64,000 nucleotides of DNA from Monodelphis domestica (GCF_027887165.1 NC_077227.1:79306930-79370929); one strand, 5' to 3'. Positions 43,495 through 54,050 are shown, counted from the first letter of the stretch. Made by a program: numbers and translations. The notes: generated by a model not told the origin, from the sequence alone.

Positions 43495-43970
43495 AAAAAT
43501 GTTAAACTTCTGATTCAATGGATGCTTGCTTTCTTTTTTCATTCTGAAAAACAAGGTAGCCTTTGGTAGTTAAATAATAATCACATAAATATGAATATAA
43601 AGAGGTGGCCAACTTTTCACATAAAATTTTAATGTTTATGAAAAAAATTTTAAATTTTAACTTCATTTTTTTCCACTCTTATTTTGTCTTCTGACTTTTT
43701 TTTTTTGGTAGTTTCAAAGTCTTGGATTTAAAGAACATTTCCTTCATAGTCTATTCCTACAAGTCTCATTATTTTATAGCTTCTGGCCCAGGACATATTA
43801 CTTTGCATTCTTGTAGCGTTTATTACTTTCTAAAAGCATTTTCTTACATCTTATTTTACTTTCAGAATAATTTTTGTGGGATACATAGTTGTGGGATACA
43901 TTGAGCCTTGATCAATTGAAAGATGGAGGTTATAATGATTTGCTAAGACCAAATACTGGGGCTTAAACTC

Positions 43971-44008
43971 GGTTGGTTGGTTGGTTGGTTGGTTGGTTGG
44001 TTGGTTGG
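43971..44008 (+). repeat. (GGTT)n microsatellite
   Basis: Nine uninterrupted GGTT units plus GG. Confidence 0.95.
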
Positions 44009-44119
44009 CCAATCTCTCACATTTTCATTTAAAACTAAATATATAAAAATGAGTTCATGATCTGCTTTGGTGGCTGTGGTGAGGATCAAGTGATGATGAA
44101 TATGAGAGCATTTATAAGG

Positions 44120-44270
44120 GTATGATAGTGTTGGAGCTTTGGAGATGGAAGACAGGACCTTAGTTAGATGTTATATACTTAATCACATAAAAGTTAAGTA
44201 ACCTGCCCAAAGTTTCACAGCTAGTGGCAATGTCAGGATTTGACACTGAGATCACATTTTGTACCATAAT
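44120..44270 (-). repeat. MIR-type SINE, antisense
   Basis: aagttaagtaacctgcccaaag, tcacagctagtggcaatg and gtaccataatgcact. Confidence 0.5.
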
Positions 44271-44971
44271 GCACTAGTGTGGATTTATCGATTGAAATTC
44301 TTTCTGATTCCTTTAACTTTTTTCTTTTGTTTTCATCCTTTTTCAAGCAACTCACCATATGTTGAGTAAGAATGATAGCATTATTTCCCTTGTACTTCCT
44401 ACTGCATAGGCTCATTTGAGGATAGATTATGTGCAAGCCCTTGGCAAACTGTGAAGGTATTAGACTGATAGAGGTCTGCGGTACCTTAGCAATCACTTGA
44501 AAAGATCCTGAGAAGCTAAGCCCAAGGTCATCATGTTAGTGGCAGAGCAGGAGCAGGAGTGTACACTTAGGGCTCTGGATTCCAAACCAGAATTTTCCAC
44601 CATCTCTTGCCTAAAGCATTGTACGTTAAAGTTCTGTGATCATTTCTTTTATTCATTCTTTAGAGACATTTGCTTGTCCATGTATATGACAGACATTGAC
44701 TCACAAATATATTTAGGAATGTGGTAATGGATTTCATTTTCTATATTATTTGGCCTTTAATTCTGAATTTGCCTATTTCTGTTTCACAGGGTTTACATTA
44801 GAGATTATTTTATGCAATTCAAATTTAACTTACAAAACTGATGAGAAAATAAGGAAGTTTAAGAAAAACTCATCAGAACGTAGACTGTTGAGTCATAGGA
44901 GTTTTAGAGCTTTATCTAGTCTAATTCATTTTAAATGAGAGAAATGACATCTTCAAGATCATGGTGGGGGG

Positions 44972-45164
44972 AGGGGTTAGCTGGGTAGCTCAGTGGATTG
45001 AGAGTCAGGCCTAGAGATGGGAGGTCTTAGTTTCAAATCTGGCCTCAGACACTTCCTAGCTGTATGACCCTGGGCAAGTCACTGAACCCCCATTGCCTAG
45101 CCTTTACCACTCTTCTGCCTTAGAATCAATACACAGTAAGATAAGGGCTTTAAAAAAAGAAAAG
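44972..45164 (+). mobile_element. MAR1/WSINE-type CORE-SINE
   Basis: One of the best-preserved copies: gctgggtagctcagtggattg, gcctagagatgggaggtctt, tgaccctgggcaagtcactg, accactcttctgccttagaa, A-rich end. Confidence 0.9.
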
Positions 45165-45699
45165 GTTATACAGAGCAAAGGCTACAAGTCAGGTCTCTAG
45201 ATTATTGGTTTACTGCTCTTTAGTATTTTAGATTGCCTTATATCCCAAATAGATTTTGATTTGGTAAAGTAATAATTTCTGAGAATATTCTCAGGGAGCA
45301 GAAATTCCATAGCCCACCCACTAAACTTGTAACACTTTAAGACCTAGAGAATAGACCAAAGGATAAGATGGAGTTAGCAGTAGGAAATGACAGCTATTCA
45401 CTAGGAGAATTTGGGCTGCCTAAACTGTGATACAGTAGCTAGGCCTAATCTTGTTTTTGGGTTGGAAAATGGGGGCATCAGGTTAGTCCCAGTTGAAAAG
45501 GGTGACGAATGACTCTGCTGTCATTATATTCCCAACAATGCTTGTTCTAGTTTTTTTCTAAATACACCAATCCCCAAGAATCCACTCTGAGCAGGTGATT
45601 TCACCTTCTTTACTGACAAAAGTTATGACCTGTGTAAGCCCTCAACTTTTATGGTTTTTGCTCATCTTCTCAACTTGTCATAAAGGAAGACGTGGGTGT

Positions 45700-45945
45700 C
45701 AAAAGTAAATAGAATGCTGGGCCTGGAGTCAGGAAGACTTGAATTCAAATGCAGACTCATCATACTACCTATGTGATATTGAACAAGTTGACCTCTGTTA
45801 GCTCCAGTTTCCTCAGTTGTAAAAAGGGGATAATAATAGCACCTACCTCCCAGGATGGTGGTATCAAATGGGATATTTGTAAAGCTCCTAGCACAGTGCC
45901 TGGCACATAGTAGACTATGTTGATAGTAACTATTATGCTTAATTT
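45700..45945 (+). repeat. MIR/THER1-type SINE
   Basis: gggcctggagtcaggaagac, ctccagtttcctcagttg, gggataataatagcacctacc and cagtgcctggcacatagtag; near full length. Confidence 0.75.
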
Positions 45946-46318
45946 TCTAAAAAAAGCTTGCTTCCTCTGCCATCCTTGTGTTCTTCCTAAAATTACATTT
46001 AATGCTTCCCCTCCCCCCCAATGCCCCCTCTTCCTAAACTGATTCTTTCCTCTTGCTTCTGGGACTTTGACCATTTTTTTTTCACTGATTTCCCTGAACC
46101 TTTGAGAATACTCAGATATCCCTTATTTTTAAAACAAGTTTAGCTAATTCATACCTAGCTCTTGCTACAATCTTGAGCTCTCCCTTTTACTACCTAACCA
46201 GTAGGTAAACATTTACTAAGTTCCCATCAGGTAAGCACTGTGCAAAGTGCCAGGGGTACAAAGAAGGAAAGACAAAAGAACCCTTGCCCCCAAGGAGCTT
46301 CTAATCTAAAGGAGACAA

Positions 46319-46336
46319 CACGCACACACACACACA
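46319..46336 (+). repeat. Short (CA)n tract
   Basis: cacgcacacacacacacata inside the old repeat. Confidence 0.85.
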
Positions 46337-46687
46337 TATATGAAAAGATATATGTATGGTGGTGAGCTGGAAATAATTCCAAGGATGGATAAAGGCTACT
46401 TGGGAGGATTTAGCTGAGACTTGAAGGATCCAGGATCTCCTGGCTCCCAATTTCTTAACTTATTTCAGGCATGGGGGACAGCATTATGATGATGCCCAGA
46501 GTTGGGAGATGGGAGTGTCTCGTGTGAACAACAACGAGACCATTCATTCTTGCTAGATCATGAGAGTAGGTTAGAGGGAGGTGGAAGAATCCTAGAAAGG
46601 TAGGAGGGGACCAGATCATAAAGGGCTTTAAATGCCAAATGAGATTATATATTGGTTGCTTGGAGCCATAGGGAGGAACCCAAGGGG

Positions 46688-47099
46688 TCCTGACAAATAT
46701 TCAGAGGACCTGAAGGAGTGAGGAGAATGAGACTTGGTGAGAAGGATGACATGCGTCAGGAGGGCCACTGAATTGGTAGCAATAAGAGGCACGGTTTATT
46801 GATCACAGCTAGTCTTTTATAGAAAAAGTGTCATAGGTTAAGGGATTAGGTAAGCTTTTTACATGAACAATGGTTAGTAATGATTTATAATCTTGTACAA
46901 TGACTTAGTTTACCTCACTGAAGCTTAGTTTTCTGTAGGATAATAAATTACAGGTAAATATGTAACCATCTAGCCCAGATTCTTGGGGAAATGTTTGCTT
47001 CAATGGGTTTGTCAAGATCAAAGGTGCTTTGGGTGAGATCATACATGCCTGACTAGCTAGCTGATGGCTCTGATTTTATTGGGGTCCATTCTCACTACA
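46688..47099 (-). mobile_element. Candidate solo LTR of an endogenous retrovirus
   Basis: On the minus strand the 412 bases begin TGTAGTGAGAATGG and contain, ~295 bases in, gatcaataaaccgtgcctc (AATAAA-type poly(A) signal) followed by a C/T-rich U5-like end. Flanked by AGGGG at 46683-46687 and 47100-47104, a possible 5-base target duplication. The terminal bases on the right side are not a clean CA, so the boundary may be off by a few bases. No internal viral genes. Confidence 0.55.
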
Positions 47100-47289
47100 A
47101 GGGGCTACAATGAAGTTTTTAAATTTTGGGCAGAAGGAGGCATGATGAGACCTGTGCTTTAGGAAGATCACTGACAGTCAAGTAGAGAATAGAGTGTAGA
47201 GAGGTAGGAGGCAGGCAGACCAACCAGCAGACTGCTGCAATATAATCCAGACATAAAGTAAAGAGGGCATATACTAGAGTGGTCATCTC

Positions 47290-47655
47290 ACGGTCATCTC
47301 ACTGCCTTCTGACTTCCTTCTCTATCACTTGATGGTTTTGGACCATTATTGAGCTTACTCTGTGGAGGTCAACCGCATTCTATCAAATCTAATGAGCTTA
47401 ACCTTCATTCTTCTGGATCTCTGCAGTGTTTTCATGTTGGTGAATAACTCACTTAACAACACACTTAGATTCCAGGGCCCCTCCTTTTTTGTTGGCTTTT
47501 CTGTTTACTTTGATAATCTCCAGTTCCCCTTGATATTAGTGTGCCTCTTTTTATTCTTTCCTCTCTAAAACATTTCCTTTGGGCCTTTCCAGTTCACCTC
47601 TGTGAAGATTACTCCCAGATCTCCAAACTTAACTGCTTTCTTGAGCTCCAGACTC
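47290..47655 (+). repeat. L2 LINE fragment, first part
   Basis: ttcttctggatctctgcagtg, ctccagttccccttgat, ctgtgaagattactcccagatctcc and cttgagctccagactccc. Confidence 0.6.
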
Positions 47656-47925
47656 CCATTTCTTTATTATTATATTATTTTTTGCTTTTATTCCGAATTT
47701 AAAACCTTACATAGAAGGAGCATTTACAAATACATATGGCAGAACAGAAAAAGAGCATATGAAACTGTAGGTCTCTATTAAGTAGAGCTAGCCTTCCAGA
47801 CTTCAATGTCAAAAATCAATTCATTGCTTTTCACCTATAACTTATGTTTCTGTATTTCTCCTGAAGTGAAGGCTTTACAGGTTTTTTCTTTTTTTTTTTT
47901 TAGTAATCTATGCTGATCATCTGTT
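47656..47925. repeat. Unassigned insertion between two L2 pieces
   Basis: A/T-rich at both ends (ttattattatatt, T-tract at ~47887-47901). It separates two collinear L2 segments. It may be an antisense L1 3' UTR of a different subfamily, but I cannot show this. Confidence 0.3.
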
Positions 47926-48605
47926 GCCTTTGATCTCTAATTCTTCACATCTAACTGCTAATTTCTGTTTCACCTTTGCCTCTGTCTTCTCATGCCTCAT
48001 GCTACCATTACAGTTCAGGTTTTACTTCTCAATTGGACCAGTTTCCCAACCCTCTGTCATGATCAATCATAATACAGTAATTACATCACTGCACTGGAAA
48101 GTATTCAGTGGATCCTCATTGCCTTCTAAATAAAGTGCAAACAACCTGAGCATTCAGTGTCTTCTACAGTCTGGTGCAAAGGGATAGTCCCCTTTTTTGT
48201 CTTGTTCCTACTCACATATGCACCAACCAACTTGCTCACTCATATACTCATTACATGTTTTACAATTTCGTTTCTGCTTACCTCTTCCCTATGTCTAGTG
48301 TCCTTTCTTTATCCCAATTCACCCTCTGTCTAGCATTTAACTGTCAAAATGTTACCCATCCTTCAAACTTGCCAAAATGCTACCACTTTTAATTTTGCCT
48401 GGCAGAAGTGATTTGCCCCTTTACTTTTTTGTATCTGTTACATACTTATGTCATTCTTCTAATATGTCATATACGTACTTCTTATTTCCCATGCTAGATT
48501 GTAAGCTTTGTGGCAGGACCATATTTTATTTGTCTTGGTATTACTATCTAATGCAACATCTTGCCATGTATAGTAGGTACTTTAAAAGTAATTTGTTAAA
48601 TAAAG
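47926..48605 (+). repeat. L2 LINE fragment, second part (3' end)
   Basis: tattcagtggatcctcattgcc, ataaagtgcaaacaacctgagc, ctagattgtaagctttgtgg and tagtaggtacttt follow the L2 3' end in order. Confidence 0.65.
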
Positions 48606-48749
48606 AGAATGATGAATGGAGAGAAGCTTTTTGACAGACATGGAATATTTATAGCAAGGATGGATGTAAAGCTCTGATTTACCTAAATAATTTTTTGTAA
48701 TGACCACACAAAGGTGGGAGTGTAATGAAGTCATTGGCAATTGGAGCAC

Positions 48750-48885
48750 TAAAGGTTTTTGGAGATATCTAGTTCAATCTTGATTTGATAGAGGAGGAAA
48801 CTAAGGACCAGAGATGTGCTCAAGGCTGCCACAGCTCCTTTTGGTTATTAGGGCCAAAGTAGGATGATTAATTAAAATTTCCAGC
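48750..48885 (-). repeat. MIR-type SINE, antisense
   Basis: gatagaggaggaaactaaggacc and agatgtgctcaaggctgcc. Confidence 0.45.
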
Positions 48886-48975
48886 ATGCATTGAAATGAT
48901 AGATGGTTCTCCCAAGTTTAATAATAAAACATCAACATATTTGACATATTTTACTTTTCTCTATGACAGCACTGG

Positions 48976-48988
48976 ATATATATGTGTA

Positions 48989-49044
<56 letters not shown>
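48976..49044 (+). repeat. (TA)n/(TG)n microsatellite
   Basis: About 69 bases: a short TG part followed by ~46 bases of alternating TA. Confidence 0.95.
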
Positions 49045-49046
<2 letters not shown>

Positions 49047-49379
49047 AGCTAAGTATACCTATGAAACCCATTTTTAGACTTGCCTAAAAATATGATTTTG
49101 TTAAGTTGTAAATTGGAGTCTGAGAGAAAGACAAGCTGCCTTCCAGACATAGTCCATAATTAGATGGCACAGTTTCTTTTTTGCTGTCTTCTATTTTCTA
49201 TTTATGATATATACACATCAGTATTGAGTTTCACATCTGTGGATCAACAAGATGGTTGGTTTAAGTAGAGTATCTAGGCTTCAGAAATTTGTGGTATCCA
49301 TGCAAGCTAGAGGTATTTTTTGCTAATACAATACTTATTAACAATTTGCTTATAAGAAGTTGTCATTAATCTTGTACAA

Positions 49380-49578
49380 GGGGCAGCAAGGTGTAAAGAA
49401 CTCTGAACTTGAAGGCAGAGTCCCCTGGTTCAATTGGCTCCTACAAACAGTGTTGGCACCTTGAGTATATCCGTCTTCCTGGCCTGTTTGCATCTCTGTA
49501 AATGTCAGTGTGAGAATCAAGTCAGTGTGAGAATCAAGTGAGATAAAGAGTAGAGCTTTTTAAATGTTCTATTATTGA
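49380..49578 (+). repeat. MIR/THER1-type SINE with a 17-base tandem duplication
   Basis: ggggcagcaaggtgtaaag head and ttgcatctctgtaaatg core. The 17-mer GTCAGTGTGAGAATCAA occurs twice in tandem at 49504-49537. Confidence 0.55.
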
Positions 49579-50275
49579 AAGGTGGTTCCCCAAATATCTC
49601 TAATTTTGCATGTCTTAGAGTAGGAACTCCCAGAAACAAAAAGAAACAAAAAGTCCCCTACGTGAACCAGTGATATGGAATGTGAAAGCCCTGAAATATC
49701 CTCCACCTCCCCATAGATGTATCTGTCAGAACCAACACAAGGACTGGGCAAAAGGACTCCAGCAAAGAAAATTGAAGGACACACTAAAGTACATAAAGTG
49801 TTGTGTTTACTCACTATCCTGCCCCACCCTCCAACCCCCTGCCATTTGGATGAGAGGCTGGGATGATTATTTTCCTTCCCCAAAGTCCTAACATGCGTCC
49901 GCCTTCCTTACCCTTCAGGGACTACTGTATGCTAGGGCAAGAGAGGACACCGAATTTGGGTGCTTCGATGACAACCACAGCCGAGCAGGTGGAATGGAGA
50001 GCGAGCTAAGGAGGTTGCAGAGACCAGAACTGAGATTCGGTAGGCAGGACTTGTTAGGAGTTGGAAGTGAGTTGTGCAGAATCAAACAAAACTACCGAGG
50101 ACCAGAACTTGATTTTCTTTTTTCCTTTTATGGGGTTAGCGACTCTTAGGTGGGCAGCCGAGGTGACTTCAGAAACATTCCCACCCGCTCCTCTCTTTGG
50201 GCTTCTTAGCGTTCTTCCCACGGATGCTCTGGAGGAACACGGCGGAGGAGGGACCTTCCCGAGAGCTTCCGAGTG

Positions 50276-50280
50276 ATTGG
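50276..50280 (-). promoter_or_regulatory. Inverted CCAAT box (NF-Y type) of the TLL2 promoter
   Basis: ATTGG in the context tgattggct, the reverse complement of agCCAATca. It lies 43 bases upstream of the first GC box and 287 bases before the ATG, a usual arrangement for TATA-less promoters. Confidence 0.5.
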
Positions 50281-50322
50281 CTACTCCATCTCACTAAGAG
50301 GCGAACGCGGTGTGGTCCAGCT

Positions 50323-50343
50323 GGGGCGGGGGAGAAGGGGCGG
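50323..50343 (+). promoter_or_regulatory. GC boxes (SP/KLF type) of the TLL2 promoter
   Basis: GGGGCGGGG at 50323-50331 and GGGGCGG at 50337-50343, two copies six bases apart. Transcription probably starts within the following ~100 bases; the exact site cannot be read from sequence. Confidence 0.5.
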
Positions 50344-50444
50344 AGCGGTCTCTCCTAGTGCAGCTTTAGTGGCAGCTCCGGCGGTGGGTACCCGGAGCGC
50401 GGGTAGAGGGCGCAGCGCTTGGCACGCACTGCGCGCTCGGAGCC

Positions 50445-50465
50445 ATGTACGGCCGCCGCGCTTAA
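50445..50465 (+). other. Upstream open reading frame (six codons) in the TLL2 5' leader
   Basis: ATG with G at -3 opens a six-codon frame (MYGRRA) that stops at TAA, 97 bases before the main ATG. The main ATG has C at -3 and G at +4, so it is not a strong Kozak site. The uORF matters only if transcription starts upstream of 50445. Confidence 0.4.
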
Positions 50466-50562
50466 CAGTCCGAGCCTGCGGCCAGCCCCGCTCACCTCCG
50501 CTTCTGCCCCTGGGCCGGGCAGCGTCGTGCCGTCTGTCATTTTCCGCGCGCAGCGCGCACCT

Positions 50563-50776
50563 ATGGCGCTGGCCCCCAGACTCCGGGCGCCCGCGCTCGG
50601 GACTCTGACCACCTTGCTGTTGCTGCTGATGCCGCCGCCGCCGGCGCCTCTGGGGCTTTTCCCCCACATGGCCGCGGGGCTGGATTACTCCTGGGACACT
50701 GCCTTTGATTACTCGGTGCTGGAAGAAGGGGACGATGCCCAGGAGCCGCTAGATTATCACGACCCCTGCAAAGCTG
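50563..50776 (+). CDS. TLL2: TLL2 exon 1, tolloid-like metalloprotease (signal peptide and start of prodomain)
   Basis: First coding exon of a tolloid-family (astacin/BMP1-type) secreted metalloprotease, which processes procollagens and TGF-beta-family antagonists outside the cell. ATG at 50563 opens a 71-codon frame: a short Arg/Ala N-region (MALAPRLRAPALG), a leucine-rich core (TLTTLLLLLM), a proline run, then an acidic tyrosine-containing prodomain start (AGLDYSWDTAFDYS...) ending in DYHDPCKA. D-P-C-K-A followed by Ala is the BMP1/TLL exon 1-2 junction signature; the donor GTAGGT at 50777 leaves one G for a GCN codon. The same motif also fits TLL1; TLL2 is chosen because TM9SF3 lies next door in the same orientation, as in human 10q24. 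The astacin, CUB and EGF exons are right of the window. Start choice: the only upstream ATG (50445) hits a stop after six codons. Confidence 0.85.
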
Positions 50777-52269
50777 GTAGGTACTGCTGGAAGTGGAGCC
50801 GAAGTTTGCTTTCCCATTGCCCCGTGGCAGGGATGGCCATTGAGATGGAAATGAGATGTTAACATTCCTGTGCAGCTGTATTTCATGCGGGCCCTCAGCC
50901 TCCGGGAGATCTTCCCTCTCCCTGGAGTGGATCTCTCAGGAAAAACAATGCCCAGCGAGGAACTCATTAAATATCACTTAGGGGCCGGGCGAGTTGGTGT
51001 GCACCCACTCCTTGGCTGCTTCTGAAGCTCGTATTAGGTGACGCCTGGCTAGAGGGCTCCTGTGCGAATGGGGCTACTGGCCTGAGCTAGTGTGACTTGG
51101 GGTAAGATGGAAAACGGGGGAGGGGAGAGCTCAGCCCGTGATGGGGTAGAGAGAGACTAGAGACCTCCTGGTGTCTAGGACCAGATACCTATCCGGCTGT
51201 TCGAAATTGGAGTAGGAGAACTGGGGTGGCGGTGGGGGTGCAGTATTTTCCAATCTCGGAAGAAGTTAGTAACTCCAATTTAATTCTTTTTGAGTGTTTC
51301 GTCCAAACTTTCCCAGGATCTTTTCTTTCTTCTTTTTTTTTTTTTGTTCTTGGAAAAGACCAAAACGACTCCCCCGCACAACCACAACCAATAAGAATAC
51401 GAATGAATGAAGTTTTTTGTATGTTTCTAATTAGCCATCAGATCATCCCTGGAAGAGCACCAGAGCCCAAGCGCCCTAGAGCAGAGATGGAAACCAGCAG
51501 GTGTCCTAATCTCCCCAGTAAACCAGTCTCGAAGGGATCTTGTCAGTCTGCTAGTTCTCAGTCGTGCCGAACTCTGCCTACGTTCCTTTCCCTCTTTTCA
51601 CTCTCCAGCAGTTAGCGGATGCTCCTGTCTCAAGTGTCCAATTTTAGAGGAATATGGCACAAAATGTGTGTGTGCGTGTGCGTGTGTCCTTCCAAAGTAG
51701 GCTGCTTGGAAAGAGTGTGTGGTGTGAATCTATGGCATTTCCCACATGGAAAGGACTGCACTGGATTAATGAGGGCACTTGATTTGGAAAGGATGTGATT
51801 GGCCTGCTGAATGGCTTTTGGCCAGAATCCAATAGTGCTAAATTATTTCTTATCTACCACTGGGCAATCTATAGTGAGGAAACCAATGTCCTCACCCATT
51901 TTTATTTTGTCTCCTTCACAGGCAAATTAAAACAGGGGGAAAAACACCATTTAAAGAAAGTTGCCTTTTTCATAAAGGGACAGACTCACTTCTGAAGATT
52001 TCTTAAGTAGTTTGGTATTGGAGACAAAGAAACTGAGTTTAAGTCTTGGTTCTACCACTTATTATCTGTGACCTTGGCTAACTGACTCACAGAATCTCAG
52101 ACCTATCAGGGACCTCCGAGATCTTGTGGTTCAACCTGCTGGTGAATAATCTGCTTTAGGCCAGCTCCTCTCCAGCATCCTTGACAAATAGTCATTCATT
52201 TACCCTTTTCTTAAAAAACTAGTAGTGATGGTTCCTCTGCTCTGGTTAGAAAACACCAGGGTGTTTTGG

Positions 52270-52420
52270 GTTCAGTTCTGAGCCTTACCTTTAAGGAAGG
52301 ATATTGATAAACTGTAGAGTATCCAAGGAGGGGGATCAGCATGTGGAAGGGAATTGAGATCATGCCATATGATGATTAGCTGGAGGAATGGGACATGCTT
52401 ATCATGGAAAAGAAAAGGGA
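52270..52420 (+). repeat. Old L3/CR1-like LINE relic (tentative)
   Basis: ggaaggatattgataaactg, gagatcatgccatatgatg and gaggaatgggacatgc run collinear with 56700-56790 (ccatgagatcatgccatatgag, ggactgaggatgtttaa). Family assignment tentative. Confidence 0.45.
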
Positions 52421-53369
52421 TATCTCCATTTTCTCCTGTAAAATGGGGATAAAAATGTTCATATTACCTACCACATTACAGAGTTGGGGTGAGAGGGAAG
52501 CTCTTTATAAATCTTATAGCAGGATATAGATGTAAGTTTTCTATGCTTTTTTTCATGGAAAAATGTGTTCACAAATGCCATGGGACCAATGTTCCTCCAA
52601 AGGACTATCCATTCCTTCACCTCTGGAAATTAATCTGGTTCTGATTTGAGATGAGGGATTTCGGTCTGAATTGAGTCGTTCCAATGAGATCCCTCTTGTT
52701 CTTGTGTTCCTAGGCCAGATGATTTCTGAGGTTTCAATCTGTTTTAGGACAGTTCTAAAGATAGCTACAGGGTCCAAAATCAAACCAGAATTGTAGGAGT
52801 TGGACCATCAATTCTTCAATCCTGGATAAATCCATTGCATTTACTACTTTACCATGGGTTTTCTTCACACTCCCATGATTTATCACATAGGCTTGATGTG
52901 AAGATTTCTTTGCAAACAAGTGCTTTATAAATGTAAACTGTCATCTTGGGATTCCATGTTTATACAGAATAATGTATTTTTCTCCCTTGCCTTTTCTGGA
53001 GGTGCCTAGAGCTAACAATGCCCAGAAGATGAAAGCTGCAGTCTCTTCCTGCCTGTTGCATCTTTTGCAGCCTCCTTTCATCTTCTTAGTTCTCCTTAAC
53101 CCCTTGTCTCCTTGAAGACAGACAGGGGAGAGTTTTCAGATTTAAACAAGAATGTTACTCAAAGTTTATCGTCATTATTGTTTGCATTCTCAGGATTCTG
53201 AGTTCCCTCTCCTCTTTTTTTTTGTCATCTGTGCCCCTAGTTAGCTTCCCAGCCTTTGCCCCAGTTTTCTGCTAGTTGCTTTATGAATGAATCCATCTTA
53301 ATAGATGCCAATGCTGCCCCTCACATGTAGCATGTTTGTATTTTGACAGGTATCTTCTGGGGTTTAATA

Positions 53370-53670
53370 GCTTATGCTTAGAATGTATTCCTATATCTTA
53401 GGGTCCTTAGCCTCTTCCCAAGCTCAGCCCAAATTCCATTTCCTCCATTAGGCCTCCTTTCCTTTTTCTCCCCAGCTTCATTACCTTTCATTTATGTTGT
53501 GTATATATAGTATTTTTATCTACTTAGGTGCACATATTGTCTTCCCCTAAAAAAATATCAACTCCTCAAGGAGTTGTTTTTGTTTTTGTCTTTGTTCTCT
53601 CTGTGCCTGGTACATAGTAGGGGTTTAACAAATGCTTATTCATTAATTCATTGATTGATGATATCAGCAT
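53370..53670 (+). repeat. L2 LINE 3' end
   Basis: agctcagcccaaattccatttcctcc, ctcaaggagttgtttttg, cctggtacatagtaggggttt, ttgattgatg-type tail. Confidence 0.65.
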
Positions 53671-53878
53671 TCTTTAGAAGGTGTCAGATCTGTTAAGTTG
53701 CTTGTTCCTATAATGTACCTGGGGTCAAGCCTCAGAGAAGGGGGAAGAATTCTGAAGAGAATGGAATTAACAGTTTTGCACAAGAGGATCTGAGTTCAAA
53801 TCCCAGGTGTGCCACTTACCATCTGCATAGGCTTCCTGCTTTAGAAATAACTGTAGTAATGGAAGAGCACAAAGGGAG

Positions 53879-54050
53879 GTTCATAGAATCATAGAGCTAG
53901 ACTTGAAACACCCTTAGAGATCATCTAGGTCAATTCCCTCATTTTATAGATAGGGAAACTGAGATTTAGAGAGACTAATTGACTTGCCTGAGGTTACACA
54001 GTAAGTAGTAGATCCAGTATTGGAACTTTTAACTCCACCCAGAAGTATAC
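53879..54050 (-). repeat. MIR-type SINE, antisense
   Basis: catagaatcatagagctagac, agagatcatctaggtcaattcc, agatagggaaactgagatt and gacttgcctgaggttacac. Confidence 0.65.

Larger units (their letters stand above)
39370..43505 (+). other. TM9SF3: TM9SF3 3' UTR
   Basis: Sequence after the stop up to the last convincing poly(A) signal. It is AT-rich and, unlike the flanking introns and intergenic DNA, I recognise no SINE, L1, L2 or LTR in its ~4.1 kb. That fits retention as mature transcript. It holds earlier AATAAA motifs (39703, 40010, 40655), a short (TG)n at 40479-40496 and a Pumilio-type element TGTATATA at 40310-40317. The right boundary is inferred from signal position only. Confidence 0.7.
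46204..47285 (+). repeat. Long old LINE-like repeat, split by an LTR
   Basis: Left part: taaacatttactaagttccc, caaggagcttctaatctaaagg, cataaagggctttaaatgcc. Right part: gacctgtgctttaggaagatcac, gcagaccaaccagcagactg. The two parts read as one element interrupted at 46688-47099. The same left-end words occur at 4455, 60665 and 61775. Family unassigned. Confidence 0.55.
43506..50129. other. Intergenic region between TM9SF3 and TLL2
   Basis: No gene is seen. It contains a (GGTT)n tract, SINE and MIR copies, a long old repeat split by a candidate LTR, an L2 in two pieces, and a (TA)n tract. 45165-45690 and 49580-50120 hold nothing I recognise. The open frames here are chance. Confidence 0.7.
50130..50800. 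promoter_or_regulatory. CpG island covering the TLL2 promoter and exon 1
   Basis: Sharp rise in G+C and CpG in an otherwise AT-rich window: cgcg, gcgc, ccgccg and gggcggg motifs recur from about 50130 to 50800. No TATA box at a sensible distance. Spurious long open frames on both strands here are a side effect of high G+C. Confidence 0.85.

Noticed and set aside
49670..50276. Possible small gene upstream of TLL2
   Set aside because: Short frames without conserved motif, splice context or independent promoter; most likely upstream promoter DNA.
50281..50669. Minus-strand open frames of 100-130 codons overlapping TLL2 exon 1
   Set aside because: High G+C lowers stop frequency in a CpG island; there is no recognisable domain and they lie antisense to a recognised exon.
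50419..50862. Longer + strand frame extending TLL2 upstream from 50419 and into the intron
   Set aside because: It has no ATG before 50563 in this frame and reads through the GT donor at 50777. The tolloid signature ends at the splice site.
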